DNA of 64,000 bases from Artemia franciscana. Taxonomy: Eukaryota > Arthropoda > Branchiopoda > Anostraca > Artemiidae. The stretch lies in the NCBI RefSeq assembly GCF_032884065.1, contig NC_088873.1, positions 21,999,558 through 22,063,557 of the forward strand, given 5' to 3'. The first letter of the stretch is position 1, and the number at the start of each line of letters is the position of its first letter. Positions 9,459-24,400 of this stretch are shown here, in pieces. Both the position numbers and the translations under genes were made by a program. The notes beneath the pieces are model-generated. The model worked only from the letters and a program-made list of their open reading frames with translations. It searched no databases and was not told the DNA's origin.

Positions 9459-12400
9459 CTGTAAAATATAAAACAAATTACAATACAGAATATGAAGTTC
9501 ACTTTGGAATTAAATTTGACGATTCAGATGTTAAAAATAATTTATCTAGTACTCCATAACACTAACATGAAGTTATTTCTAACTATGGACACTTTTAAAT
9601 GTCTAAGCATCTGCATTAGAAAGTGATTCCCGTTAATTGGCCCTATTCACGTGCAGACATGAAAAGCGCAAGAAAACCCACTATAAGAAAAGTTTTATAT
9701 GTAATTTTGTCTTAGTTAATTCTGTTAGGAATTTGAAATAAAGCTGAAAAGTTTTCCAAACATTTGCTTAAACATGGAGCTCAAAGCAACATCACTTAAA
9801 CCACTCAATGACAGTTTTCAAATCATCAACACTAAAATCCTAAGCAATTAACTTCTTCCAACACGAAAAGTTGGAATTATCATTAATTAGAAGATTCCCA
9901 CACAATGTTTCGTTCTAATGGCAAGTTAAATAACAACAGGGTTTATACCTTCCATATCTAGATACGCAAAGATAAATCTATAACTTTGAAAACTGTGGGA
10001 AACCACATTTTTCGGGGTATTCCAAAAACTTTTACCATCAGAACCAGCTGGTTAAGGCTAAAAGCAATCGACTATATCTCGTTTCAGACGTTGCATACAG
10101 TAAGTAAGTTTCATTATAATATGACGAATTTCATGCGTAGTTTGGTAGGTATGCCCTGTTTCGTCACACGGCTTAGGGATTGAAATCGAACTTTTAGGGA
10201 TTTTTTATGAAGGGCGGGGGGGGGGGGGGTAACAGGACATAAAATTTGTGTCTGGGAAAAGGGGAGAAAATTATTGTTGTTTTAATTCCCCGTTGCACTT
10301 TAGCGAATTTGTATGGAAACAGAAGGGAGATTCGAAACATGTTGAAAGAAAGGAATTGGGTATTGTAGCTACTTTTCATTGACCAAATGAACGGGCAAAG
10401 AACATAAGATAGAAAAAAAAAAATCCTATTATAGTCTATTTTCTCATTATATAGTTTTATAGCGAAAAAAATCTGTTTAAGAGGGAAGGGGGGGGAGGAA
10501 GAAAAATTAAGACACAGCGCAACAGAAAGACGAGCCATGGAAGGCCAAAAGGAATTCAGTATAAAAACATGCTTGGAGTTAGATGGACCCATAGCCACTA
10601 TTGGAATATGTATCTTTGTTCTTAAAAACAAAATACAAAGAAAGTAATGATAGGGACGAATCGACTACAGTATATCTGTGCATATGAAGTAGCATACAAG
10701 ATCACATATATATATCTATTTTCAAACATGAACAACATCATATTTAACTAGGTCTGTGGACACAGAAGGAATGATCAAAGAGCCATCCTTTCTCTGAATT
10801 ATTTCATGGAAATTCTAGGATGCTAGGTCTCTGTATCACTTACACCTTTGTCCCCCGACTTTGGAAGATTTGAATAGCCTATATTTGCCTCAAAGCTTCA
10901 CAGCATCGATTTGGACCTTATCTGCGTATTCCTGACTTGGGTAAAACGAAGCATCATCTCATCTCCCCTACTGCAATTCTAGACCCCTGTTCTTTGATTT
11001 TTGTAGGGCATGTACTTCAAGCTTTTCTTGAGGGAAGGAGGGAATCTTTTTTCACTGTGTGAGCCTTGGGACAGTTTGAAATCCTAATAATAGCAAACTT
11101 CATTGGATTGGACTATGGTAAGGATTTTATATTGCGTTTTTGGATAATACCATGAACCAAAATTATGTTTACCTTAAAATTATCGTTTTTTTTAAGGACA
11201 CCTTTAGCCTAGAGAAAAAGCTAATAAGTAAAGAAGGTCTCACAATCTAAAGTTCACACAATGGGTTTTAAATTTAAATTTTGCATCAATAGCGTAATTC
11301 ACGTTAATCAAAATGAATTTTTCTATAATACGATCTGCTACTACTTCATTTCTTAGGGTCATGTTAAGATTCGCTTGATAATAGCATTCGTAAGAAAAAA
11401 GAATTGATACCTTCATTCTATCCCAAACATTGGAAAAGGAGTCCATGGCAGGTCGGACGTCAAGTAAAGCAAATCTCATTTGTTCATCAACATCTCGACC
11501 ATCATAGTAGTCAATAACGTAACGCACATCTTTTCCGCATCTATCCACAATCCAATCATGACGATCAAATGGCAGTTCATAGCTGTAATGAACAAGTAAT
11601 AGAAACGCTAAAGTCCGCTTTCATAGAGAATATCTTTTTAGAAGTTCGCTGGGGAGTATTTTCGAAAACAAATGGCGCGACTTGACTTGTAGTTGTGGCC
11701 TAAGCAATACATGTTGGGTAGCCTCTCTAGTGTATTATTTGTATTACTAGTTTCAGTAGTAGCTTTTCAGCGGGGTAAAAGATTATTTTCTTGATCAGAA
11801 ATACCTCCCCCCCCCCAAAAAAAGCACAAAGCTACCCTCTCTTGTGACTTTTTATTGTAAGTGGGACTATGGATAATAAAACAGTCAAAATGTAAATGAA
11901 ACAGGATATACAAGTTAAGAAGTTCGTAATTTTTACAATTGAACTTTATAAACGGTGTCATGACTGTTACTATTGATTGATAATTTCAGTCTTGCGGACG
12001 AGAGGTTGCGAATATAATACTTCTGTTTTGGTAATGAACCTTACCAAAACTAAGTTTAGGTAAACAATATTTTAGCTGATCAATATGCCCCCAACCCCCT
12101 TATAAAACATTAGCATACTCCTTTTTAATCCCTTAAACATCGCAACGTATCGTAACGACCGGGTTATTGCGATCCAGACCATTGCACAATTGGTTGTTCA
12201 AACTCGGATTGCGCCATCTCCTCTTCCACTTCAGAACTAACAGATGTCACAACAGTAAATTTGGGGCCCGACCGCACTGTAGAACTATGGTTACCACCAT
12301 TTAGGAAAAACTGTTTAAATACAACTAAAAACTATAAAAAGGATAAATTCCCTCAAAATGCTGCATTATGACAACATTTCATAGACGCTGAGAAGTACGT

Positions 12401-15400
12401 ATGAATTTAAATACTTCCATCCAAAGAGGAAGAGTAATCAAACTTGACTTTTAATGTCCTGCATTGGGATAGAAGGTATGAGGGCTTAAAACGGAGAAAA
12501 ATGATTTTACACAATAGCATGCACCCTAAAAGATAACAAAAGATAAATAAGGTTAAACATCACCATCCAACCTATATGCGTCATCAATTTTCCAACGTCT
12601 TATTTGTTCTATTTTCAACTGCGCATTTTTCATTACAAGTGACCTTGCAAATTAAAAAAGCAACAATTCGCAAACAATGCAAAGACTGCACCCTATAAGA
12701 ATTTCTAAATAATGTACCCACATGTTGCCCGATAGTATGAATCGTCACTCATTTGTATCAGATATGGAGCTAAATGTGTTCATCCCGTTCAAAATTCTCC
12801 TAATGGTAAGTATAAACTCATTGGTAAAATAGAAACTGAAAATTTGCCTGTAAGAACCATTTTCTTTTAGTTCAAATCGAAAAGAATGGAAAAGTTTTAA
12901 TGAAAATGGTGCCGATCATGGAAGTAAAATTTCTTTAAAGCAAAATACGTTAAATCAGGGGGTAGAAATAATTCTTGGCATCCTTGGGTGGATTATAACG
13001 AGTCATCTTGTCTTTTTTTTCATTAAAAAAAAAATGGTTTGGGCAAACGTAAAAACAGGACGGGAAAACGGTCAGTAGTCATTTTTTTCAAGGTCGACAG
13101 AAAAGTTTTTCCAGGCTAAGTAGCCGATTTCACAGGTAACCGATTTTTACAGGCGAAGTTACCTCCTTTTCCAGTTTGTGCATATATTATCCTTTATGAA
13201 AATGTTTTCCCTCTTGTTAGAGGCTAGCAAGCAAAATAGAAATATCTCAGGCTATCTGTTCCCATGGATTTGGAGCCACAGCCAATACGTTTGGACGTCA
13301 TTCACACATACCTTTGTTTTCTTTGTTCTCTCAAACGTTTTCACAAGTATTACACAACAGTAAGTTTTCACAAACATTCCTTTCGTTTTCTAAAACTGAA
13401 TAATTATACTTGTTATCTAATGCTATCTTCAAGAAAAATTCAGCATTTTATTTTACAAGAGTGTTCAGCTTATACAATTTCTGGATACTCACTTGCAGTT
13501 TAAGCAAAATACGATTACTGCAAAGGTTTCAATTAAGCATTAAACAGTTTCTATGTAAGCACTTCTTTAACAGTTCTTAAAATTTTCCATATCAGTAACT
13601 AAGACTGAAGAGGTTCAACTTACCCCAAAAAGTTCCTGAACCTAGCCCTGGGTGAAAAATCTTTCGCTTTTCCTCCAAAGCTCTTCAATTTTGGGTTGCA
13701 ACATTCCTTGGCGTGTAAAGCCTCCCATTTCATCACCTCTTGCCACGCTTGTTCATTATTGGCATTGTGTATTCTAATAATGCTCGTCATATCATCTTTA
13801 GCAATATCAGCACCCTGCCATCTCCAGCCCTTTCTCAGCATAGCATTCCAAAACATCTAAACACAAATATAACTAAATAAAATTTTGCGGCCCACATTGT
13901 CAAATGCTTCCTTGAAACCTGTTTAAGCATAAAGTATCATTTTATTTTTTCCCACAAAACATACAAGTCAATTCTGAATCATTTTCTCGATAACCTTACC
14001 AAGTACTGAAGATAAAATGACGATTCTGCAAGATGCAAGGTACCATTTGGTTTTATTTTATTTATTTACTGAATTTAATGTGATGAAATGACAAATATTT
14101 CTATACGCTCGGGAAAAAACTTTAGTCCCTTGCATGGTTAATACTAGGTAGCAGTTTCTTATTAAAATGTAGTGGAAGATTATTTGTCGACATATGATGT
14201 ATTTTATCGTATTAAGGATTTAGATATAACAGGATTAACTACATTATTTAACTCTATTATTGTAAAAGGTAAGCGTAAACTCTGAACCTGGACATGGTTC
14301 CATGGGTTCCTTTTAGATTATCGTGAGTTTTGAGTTTATTCACACAATTTTAATGCTCTATCTCCCTTCTTTTTTTAATGAACAGTTTAGCTAGAATTCT
14401 TCATATAATTATGCTTTGAGGTGCGAGAGGTGCCTGTTACTGTTGTCATTGAAAGAGGAAGGGTAAGAGTTGCTGTGTTTATTAAAAACAAAAAAGAAAC
14501 TACTAGTTTCAAGGCATATGCATCAGGAGGATTGTTTAGATGAAAAGATGTGGGATTTTTAACATTAAAGGCATCTTGGTAAGTTGTCGAATTTGCTTTG
14601 TAACTTACATATCGGGGAACAAGTGAAAATGTGTGTCAGGATAAGTAACTGATGCAAAACGGTCAGTAACAAGGCAATTTTCTTATTTGTATACAGGTTT
14701 TGTTGAACATATTTGCTGACACCATTTACAGGCCAATTGTTGACTTAGGGTCAAAACACAGACTTGGATGAGGGGGGGGGGGAGACAACTGTCATTTCGC
14801 AATAAAATTTTTCAACAAACTTTCCATATTTATTAAATGTTTTGCTACCCCAGAAAGTACACAGACTTAACCTGTTTAAGCAAGTACTGAGGAAAATTTA
14901 TTATTGTAAGATCATTGACTATTGTAAACTTGTTGGGTGGAATGGTTGTTGAATTATATATATGGCAAAGGAGGGAATGCTTGTTGGTAAATTTAAGATG
15001 CCTATCTGGCAGGCTATAGGGAGTTATGTCAGAGAGTTATGCACCTTCCTTGGGTATGGGGTCTAGTGAGGGGAGCTTACTCATAAAGGGATTGTAGGAG
15101 TTAAAGTCATACGTAGAGGAGTTTACGGGTTAGAGTCTTAAGTGGGGATAGTAGGAATTACGAGACCCTAGTACATTAAATTTGTTAAGTTTTGTCAATT
15201 CACTTGTTGACTGGAGTGGACTGGTGTATGTTTCTTTTCCTTTCAGGGCACCAAATAAGTATGGGAAGGTATGTAGTATCGCTATTTCAAGAGCTTGGGC
15301 ATTTTTTCCCTTGAAAATTCAATTTTACTATTTGGGACGTATGGCCCCTTCCAGTTAATATATATTGTTTGTCCATGCATATAGTTTGTTCAGTGTGCTG

Positions 15401-18400
15401 AATGTTTTTACATTTGCTGCACATTTAAAGGTTCGAGTTAATAACGTTTGATTTACATTCAAGTTTCAGCTACTTCTCATTGGATTAGGCTTACATTTTC
15501 GTAAGATATCCCCTCAAGAAGCTCGCCTTTTGTGAATACTCCGTGAGATTTTACACAACTATTTGTATCGGGTTGGAGGGTAGTGTCCAATATGTGCATT
15601 TAACTGGAGCTTTCATAAGGTTTCATTTCACATTAGGCATTAAATGAGCGTTTTATGCTAATGTTCTACTTGCGATTTTTGTGTCGTGACCGCTTTTTAA
15701 ATTGGACCATCATAGTTAACGTTTAAAAATAAATTAATCATAGTTAATTAAAAAAAAATTTGATGATTTAAAAAAATTGAAACTCTCATGAGGGCCATCT
15801 ATTTTATCTGAAATGGGAGGTCAATTACTATTTCCAGGTAAGGGTGGAGGTTAGAAGATTGGTACGTGGTACCTGAATGGTCACCTTTCTCTTATGATGT
15901 TTTTTCCTTTTCTTTGGCTCCTAGAGAGGGTCTCTTGGGATACCTCTTCCTCTTCCTTGGGATATAGTTAGTCATTTTTGCATCTTTTTTGTCACAGTTT
16001 CATCTAACTCAAATAATGCGAAATGTGATTGGACCGGTACATAAGGGTTAATGGGTTCTGGGGGAGTTCTTAGTATTGGCTGTTGGTATAACTACAAATA
16101 AAGGAAACTGATGACAATCAACTTATTTAGATCCCACATACAGAATGGGGCTTCGCCCCCCCCCCAATCATATATTTTCTAGTAATCTGGACACTTCTTA
16201 TTCAAATTATCAAATTGAATTTCTTTAGTCATTTCTCTCCCCTCCCCCCTAAAAAAAGCATACGTACGTGCCTAATAGAACGCACGAGGCCGCAAACCGG
16301 AACAAACCCACTAAAGAATGGACGGTCCAGCAATTGCACCAAGTGTATACTGGAGACTGAGCACTGGGTTTAGCACAGAATACGAGAGATAATTAACGAA
16401 AAAACCTACAATTAGCCAAATATTTTATTGTCAAGTTTCTCTTGAATTAATGTTCTAATCTGTGTTGAATTAATGTTCTAACCTAATGTTCAAAGTCATT
16501 ACCCGACACTCCAATTACCTGCATAATCTTCGTCTAGGAAAGTTTTAATTTCTCACATGATACAACATTGTCCTTAAAACCCGCCCGTGTGCCTTAGGAC
16601 AAAGTCCATTAAACTAACTCATATAAAACGGAAATGATGAAACACAATCCTGGCAACCTCTTAATTCCTCACCGAACCAAATATTAACCTTACTACATAC
16701 TTTAACCGCAGATATATAGCCACATACGTAATACTCATCACTTTATTGCATTAATCTGATATACCATACAAGGGAAAGATCGTCATTAAAACTTTCCCAT
16801 CAGCTGCAATAAATTCCTATTCACAATAGTGAGGAAAAGAGGGGTCCAGTGAGTAAGAGATTTCTCAATTATTAATTTGACAGTAAGATTTGGTTGACGC
16901 ATCCTCCTCTTCCTAAAACCACAGCACTTTATACAGCATATCTCTATATACAGCAGTATAATAAACACCATCACCGTAATAATTAGCTTCCTATAGAAGT
17001 CAAGCTAAAGCCTATGGAATTATTAGACTCACTCTTCTCACTTTTCCTATAAAATAGTTTTCCTAAGATCACTAATACCCTTTTTCGACAATCATGTTCA
17101 TAATAGCATCCCATCTCTGACTTTGCAACTTTTTTATTCTTAAATATGTTACTCTGCTTTTAGCACATTAGGCCTTATTATATCTAAATCCTTTTTTCAG
17201 TTGTCTCTAATCTAAAATGCTTAACCGTCTTTGTCTCTTAATCTTACTATTATACTGACTGCATCTTCAAGACTCTCAGCATTTTCATCCAAGAATTCCA
17301 TTTCAGATTCTCTTAATTTACGCTTCATTCATTCTCTAATTTCCTTTTACTCTCGTAAAATTTGTCACTTAGAAACCTCTTTGACGAACCACCTCTCTTT
17401 TATGCCAAGATTAAGTCGTTTTTTCTAATATTCCTTGCTGCTTTTCTGAATTTACTACCTACGGCATCTTCTGCTACTTCGCAAACTATTTCCGCCAAAT
17501 TTATCTATCCTACATTATCAAATTTCGACATTCTGCAGCTTAAGATCCAGCTGTCCATGGAAAGTTCCCCTTGTGTTCTAATTCTGGAGACTATTAACGT
17601 CATAAATTCCGGAATGTTGCTACCCTTCCTATATTTCAGTTTCAAATTGACTTTAGACACTAGCAGATGCTAGTCTTTACTATCAGCGCGAATAACAGCA
17701 CTCCTATATACCCAACATTATGTATTGATCCCATCAGTCTTCACTTTTTGTGTGACATCTTCAATAAGGCTAGCTGTCTTACAATCAAGCGACAACCATG
17801 CTAGCTTAAGGGCTAATTTATGACAGCATACCACATCAGTTGCAATTAGATCATTGTGCTAACAAAACTGCACCAGTCAAATACCATTGCTATTTTCCAA
17901 CCCTTTACCAAATTAACAGTGTACCATATGTTTGCATTTATATGCAATTCACTATTCCTTAAGTGCAAGGAGCTCTAAATACCCAACGACAAGATTTTCC
18001 CATAGACAATCCTGAGACCATTTCAGACTGCCATAAAGACAAGAAACGAAATGGATCAGGAAATTACACTGCTTCGCCAAAATAACACAATAATCCGTTA
18101 TAAAGACACCAAAAATTGGTGACTGAAGTAGTGACATCCCATAATACCTCTGATTCGAATAAAGAGATTAAAAGTTATCATTCAGGTGAATTTGCAACAG
18201 TCTTCCAGGCAGAAATTTTTGAAGTAGAAGAGGCAGCCAAGAGACCGGAGCAACTAAATAGTACATGTGGGACATAAGTATCTGATATAAAAACCCAGCA
18301 TTCCTTACGGGTCTCCGGAATATATTGACAAAAGAAAAGCAATCAAACTCTTTAATTGTAGTTTTCTAGAAATTAGTTTACAACAATTTTGCTCTGAAAA

Positions 18401-21400
18401 CACAAAGTAGAAAAAAAACTACATAAAAAAAACAGTATGTGCTTTATCTGCTGTTCTAATGCTTAGATCCCCAGTTGGTTTTTTCTATCGTGTAGAGAAA
18501 ACTTCAGAAGAGCCCACCATGCTAATTCTTAATAATTTGTAAAGTATTAGCTTTCCTTGCGACAGGTGGGATTGAACCTGTCAACCTTCGAATAGCATGT
18601 ACAGATTTATCCACTACGTTATCGTAAGGCAATTCTTTATAACTTGTTTCAATCTCGCATCTTTTCTAATTTAACATACCGTTCACCTGTTCTGACATTT
18701 GCAAGCTTATATTTACTTTCATATTTCTGCCCATTGGAGTGTTCTTGGAACGAGGCTTTCATACTGACGTCATTATTAATATTGCACTTACATTTCTCAA
18801 GTTTATGCCTGGCATCATCAACGCCATTTATATAGCTTGCAAATATAAACCAAGGTGCCTCAGACTGCTAGATGTCTTTGTAAGACTCATGTTCACTGTA
18901 TATTTAGCCATTGGTTTACCATTATTACTCTTCTGGAGCTAATATCTGGAGTTCTACAGCATTATTGCCACCATTATTGTTAGATGCTTGATCACTCTTT
19001 CTTTGCTCGTGTATTGCACTATTTTTTCTATTATGATTACGGTTGCAACGATAGCTGCAACCTTGGAAAGAACAAACCAAACGCCATAGTAACCAGAAAT
19101 TTAAGAACAAAAAAAAACTGTGAAGTGAGAAAAAAATACTATTAGAAGTTGATCAAGGATTACAATTCAGAAATGTGACTGGAAAACATTGAGAAGTACT
19201 GGACATTGAGTTGCCTCAATGTAGTCTGTGAAAAGGTGCCCAATTGCTTAGTAATCAGACGGTTAAGTAGGAGATTCAACCCAGTAGGGTAATTCAAGAA
19301 AGAATAGGATAAAAAGAAATGTACTACAGTCTGTAATTGTGGACTGATAAATCTATTTTAAGACCGAATGTTACAGACAGGAAAAAACTTTCTTCTTTTT
19401 CTTAGCAAGAACTAGTAAAAAACAAACTACGCTGGCATCACTATTACCCACGACAGCTTTTAGAGTATATTCCCATGCAGAACTTACTAGGTTGCAGCAA
19501 CTTTCCTTGTTTTTCAAGCCAATAGAATCCCCTTGTTGTTCAAGTCAAGAGATTGTAAGTTTCCTGAATAGAGGTTTACGCCAAGACAATCTTAAAGGCG
19601 TACTTTGTGTTTCAATTCGATATCGTTTTTAGGGATTTCAAGCTATTTTTTGGTTATTATGGGCCGTGTTCGTGTTTTACTAGGTTGCAGCTACTAAGAG
19701 TTTCCTTGCTCTTCAAGCCAAGGGACTGTTGATTTCTTCAAAAGGGCTTTCGGCTAAGACGATTCCAATGATGTACTTTTTGTTTTGACCTGACTCTGTT
19801 TTTAGGGGTTTCAAGCTTCTTTTTTTTACTATGGGCCATATTTGTCCTTTACTATTCTGCAGCTACTGCTGCAATCACGATTAAAAGCAGGCGAAAAAGC
19901 TGACTGGAGTGCTAGGAAGCCTTGACCAGACTAGCATCAAATGGTAGCCGCATCACACACATGTCGGCTTTAAGACATTCTGGGTTCACAAGTAACAAAT
20001 TGGCTACCAAAGCAGCTGAATCTGTTGCATCAATGACTTGTTATCAACTAGAGTCTTTCATTCCCACCCTCAGAGTTGCTAGAACGCCACTATAAGAAGA
20101 TGGTCCCTCGAGAGGGCAAAACAAAACTGGCTCAAAAAGATGGGAAGTAAAGAAAAAAAAGTAATTTCAAAATTTAACCTCGCCCTAACAAAACATCTAC
20201 TTCGCCTTAAAAAGTGTGAAATATAAATGATAATTTAAGTCTCAAGAGGAATTGGGAATTTTCCGATCATATCACTTGGATTGAAGGAGCTGACTCTCAA
20301 TATGTCAAAAATGTCATATGACAGTAGCGAGGAGGAAGAATCTAACAGAAGAAAGTTCAGCCAGGAAAAGATACCAGCTGGAGGACTTTCATAAATTTGA
20401 TGCTAAGCTGGGGGACATAGTTGTGAAGAGCAATGTCCAACAGCTGGCAAAGTATTTCTTAGGGACGGCGAAATTATCCTCTAGTTACCAAACCGGGTAA
20501 AGATCACGGAAGATCCCTCAAGCACCAAAGTAAAAATACTTGTATAAAACTAGACAAGGGTTTCTTCGTATTGTAAGTCCCTAGGTCGTGACTCTTTTGG
20601 TCTCAACATACGAGAAAGGACAAGGTGCAAAGGAAAAGTTTCATAAATGCGCGTAGGTCCGTTTTTCTCCAGTGATTGAGCTGTAATCCTCAATTCCTAC
20701 TATAAGTGAGCCCTTAATATTTACTCACCATAACGCTGCCTTACATTGTTAATAAATATGAAAAAGCACAAGTATTATACAGTCCTGTTTTGTCCAAAGA
20801 TCTATCACGAGTTTCGATTATCTTGGCTGCTGCTACCCAACAAATGTTATATTACATAACATGTAAAAAACTTTACAGAGTAGCCTAGCTGAGAATCTGT
20901 GGTTTTTTTGTCTTTTTTTTTGGGGGGGGGGCTGTTATTAAGGTGCATAGAGCCAATGCAACAGCTTTTTAAGGTATTCATGCTACAGCCAAAGTAATAA
21001 CATGACATATTATTTTCAAGTCCGATGTTATACTTTTGTTGCAAACCTATTTTTTGTGAGTGAGAAAAAAAAAGATAAACCTATTTGGAAAATAACGAAG
21101 ATGCTAAATATCTTGATAACCCGCCAGTATAAGTGAAAAACGACTGACCCAAACGTTATAACTTACTTACTTTGAAGGACATACTCTAAATATGCTTAAG
21201 TTTTAGAAAAGCATTATATAATGCCCTTTTGAACTATCACATCCAACCTCATTGTTGGGGTTATTCCTTCAACACCACCCTTGAATACTTTGAAAGGACT
21301 AACAGCTATAATTCCTATCACGTTTTTTAAAGCCTAAAAAATAAGGAAATAAATTTATATTTGCTGGAAACTCAAACCTACTAAGCCCTTAAATGAAACT

Positions 21401-24400
21401 TATTAAACTGACTATACAGACCCTTTACAACTACTCATGAAACATAGGCTATATTAATTATAGCTAATTAATGATTAAGAATTTTATGTATTTATTTATT
21501 ATCATTATTATCTCCGTTTATTTTGTAAGGTGGCTGTGCTTTTGGGGAAGAAGAGAGGTTGTGTTGAAGAGTGAAGCGAGAGCCGTAACACGTGATGAAA
21601 AGGAATTGTTAAGTTTCAGGGACTCAACCTGCGTTTTTTGTACACTGAAGTATAATTAATGTTTATTTATGTCTATTTACATTTATAAAACCCGATTATC
21701 TTTTCTTAAATCTCGTATACTATATTTAACATCCATAATTTAGCATTTGGGAGAATAACACAAATATTTTAGGCAGGTGGAGGAGGGTAAACATTGAGTT
21801 TTTTGCGGGGGGGGGGGGGGTCCTGACCCCCGGACAGTGTCAAGTTACAATTTCCGTGAAAAGTCATTCAGGCCAATTTTGGGAGAGATAAAAAATCCAA
21901 CTCTTATTCCTCCTTTAAATGCGCATCAGTAAATAGAAAAAACATTGTATAGAAAACAAATATAAATGCATAGGAAGTTCTGTTTTATTACCTGTTCAGA
22001 AGGATACTGCCAGTTTTCATTTTTATCTGCCTTTGGAATTGTGGAAGTCTGTCGTTCAGTTGATAGTGGGAAGGGTTGATCAGGAGCAGGCCTCTGGTTT
22101 GGTGGAGGCATCTACAAAAAAAAGTTCAAAACTGGGTGAAAACTACTTTCATAGAATGGTTGTTTATTCATGGTTCAGACATCCACAATAAGCAGGACTA
22201 AACCCTCGTGTGAAACACTCAGTCTTTATTCCAGTTTAGAATTCGGATAATCCCTGTCTCATTCAGTTGCACCGAAATCATCCAAAATCAGGCCATGAAT
22301 TCACAATCTTCTCACTATTAGGCATAGAAACCCCAACGCCTCTTACATAATGATGTTGTATCTATATATATAAAAATAATAATATAATAACAATTTATTT
22401 ACAAAAAGCGAAAAAATAATGTGGAGAGTCCAAAATTAAAGAGAAAAGAAAGTATAAAACAAGGAAGAGGAGCACTGTCAAGATCTAAGGCAGCCATATG
22501 GTATCCATTATTTTAAAAAAATATAAAAAATGAAATAAGGTTAATTGACAGGCCAACGGAACCAAAACACGACTTCAGTATGTAAATTTTTTCAACTAGG
22601 TTCCTAAGGCTACTGCTTAATAGATGAATGACGTTGGCATATGTGATATATGATAAACTGACTTCACCATAAAAAATACAGACTTGCAAGGACTGTAGGC
22701 ACTGAGCTAATACGCTTTTGAATATACTGGAGGACAAAACAGTTCCTTAACGAACCCTATTCCAAACGGGAATGAGGTCTGAAAACTCCCCATTCCATTT
22801 TACCCAAACATTAGCACCTTAATTTCAATACTACAAAACTGCAAGGACCAATTTATTTACACCAGATAAAGCAAGGCAATGTAGGGCATTAGAATGAACA
22901 ACGTTATATAATGCTCCAGAAATATCCACTGCTAGGCAGTAATTAAATTTTTGGATTTAATGACATGTTTCATAGGATGAGTGACAATATGGTGAACCTG
23001 AGAGCAGCTAAACCCCCTACGAAAACCAACCTACATAGACGTAAAATCGTACTAAGAATTTCTGGTGGTAAAAAAGTTCAAATACTAAAAAAAAAACCTT
23101 TAAGACAAGTGACGTGTGTCCCAAAACTCTGCAGAAAGAGTCCCTATTTTGGAATTCTGTCAGTTAGCATTATTTAATAACAAGTTAATCATAAGGAACT
23201 GAAGCAAATACCATGATTGTCTAGTTCATTTCAGGTACCCCTCAAACAGTTAAAAGCCAATACAAACAGAAAATGATTATTTTAAAAGCTGAAGAGCAAT
23301 TCAATGATAAGCATCTAATTCAGAGTCCTATCAAAAGAAAACATAGTCTCAATAGAATTTCATGTTCTCAATTGATAAAATCAACAAATAGGTATAGAAA
23401 AGACAGACAGAAAGAAAATGAGAAACCTAAGGAAATTCAGATTAAATGAAGCTAAGAATAAATGACAAAACGTGCATTAAACCAATTTATATTACTAATT
23501 TTTTTTCATCTTAGCAACAAGCAATTTTGAATATTTCAATATCTGAAATGAAAATTTGAAAAAAAAAGTAAATACATTTTTATTTAGTTCAGTCAAGAAG
23601 AAAGTTTAGATCCATGATTCCCATCTTGGGGCAGAGGCTGACTATACTTTAAGGCCTTAATTTTGAAAAAAATGATTTTTCATGTGAAAGAAGTCACATT
23701 AAAATACATTTAAAAAGCACAAAAGGTACATGATAGTATCACAATGATGTTACACATTAGATAAAAGGTGCAGTGCTAGAAAATATTTTTTATTAGTAAT
23801 AAATATGCTTAGAGGAAAACATAAAAAGATACTAAATTAAAGACCTTTTCAGCTTCTTTACAGTGAATATATGTAAAATTTTGAATAACACAATTTAAAT
23901 ATTGCAAGGGTGCATCAGCTTTTTAGAATGCCTATATGGGATATGGCCCAAAATTGGCTAGGAACCACTGGTTTAGACCCTTCCACTTAAAATTAATTTC
24001 ACAAAAAAAAAGAGAAAGAAAACATGCCCCCCTCCCCTGCAAATAGATTGGGATGATTTAAAGCTTCAAAACTGCAGTTTGAGGCAACAACACCCAATCT
24101 TTTATCAGTTTGAGAGAAAGTTTTATCCATACACAATAACTAGGGCACAATTTGGAATCAGTTATCTCCTACAAAGTCAGCTATAAATAGTTACTTATGG
24201 CTTATTATAATCATTACATAATTATAATTATCAAAATATAACTTGCTACCCTACAGAGACAATTGACATACTACCCATAAGGACAGGTTATACTACTTAT
24301 AAAGCAACGAAAAAGTAGACCTCAACTATTTGACTAAACTATATTAATAATAAGACTAAACAATATTAACAATAAACACAATGCTTCCAAAAAGAAATTC

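Larger units (their letters stand above)
13857..21991 (-). other. HCCS: HCCS intron 3, 8.1 kb
   Basis: The longest intron. It holds a LINE relic (17165-17760), a tRNA-like element (18555-18632), a tandem duplication of about 190 bp (19485-19870), and G runs at 14773-14782 and 20922-20930. A C run lies near 16157. The ORF at 20318-20500 (plus, 60 codons) overlaps an alternative frame with an acidic peptide [13 protein letters not shown]; neither is recognisable. Confidence 0.85.

Noticed and set aside
18555-18632. A functional tRNA gene
   Set aside because: A and B boxes are present but the arms do not fold into a regular cloverleaf and no anticodon loop is convincing.
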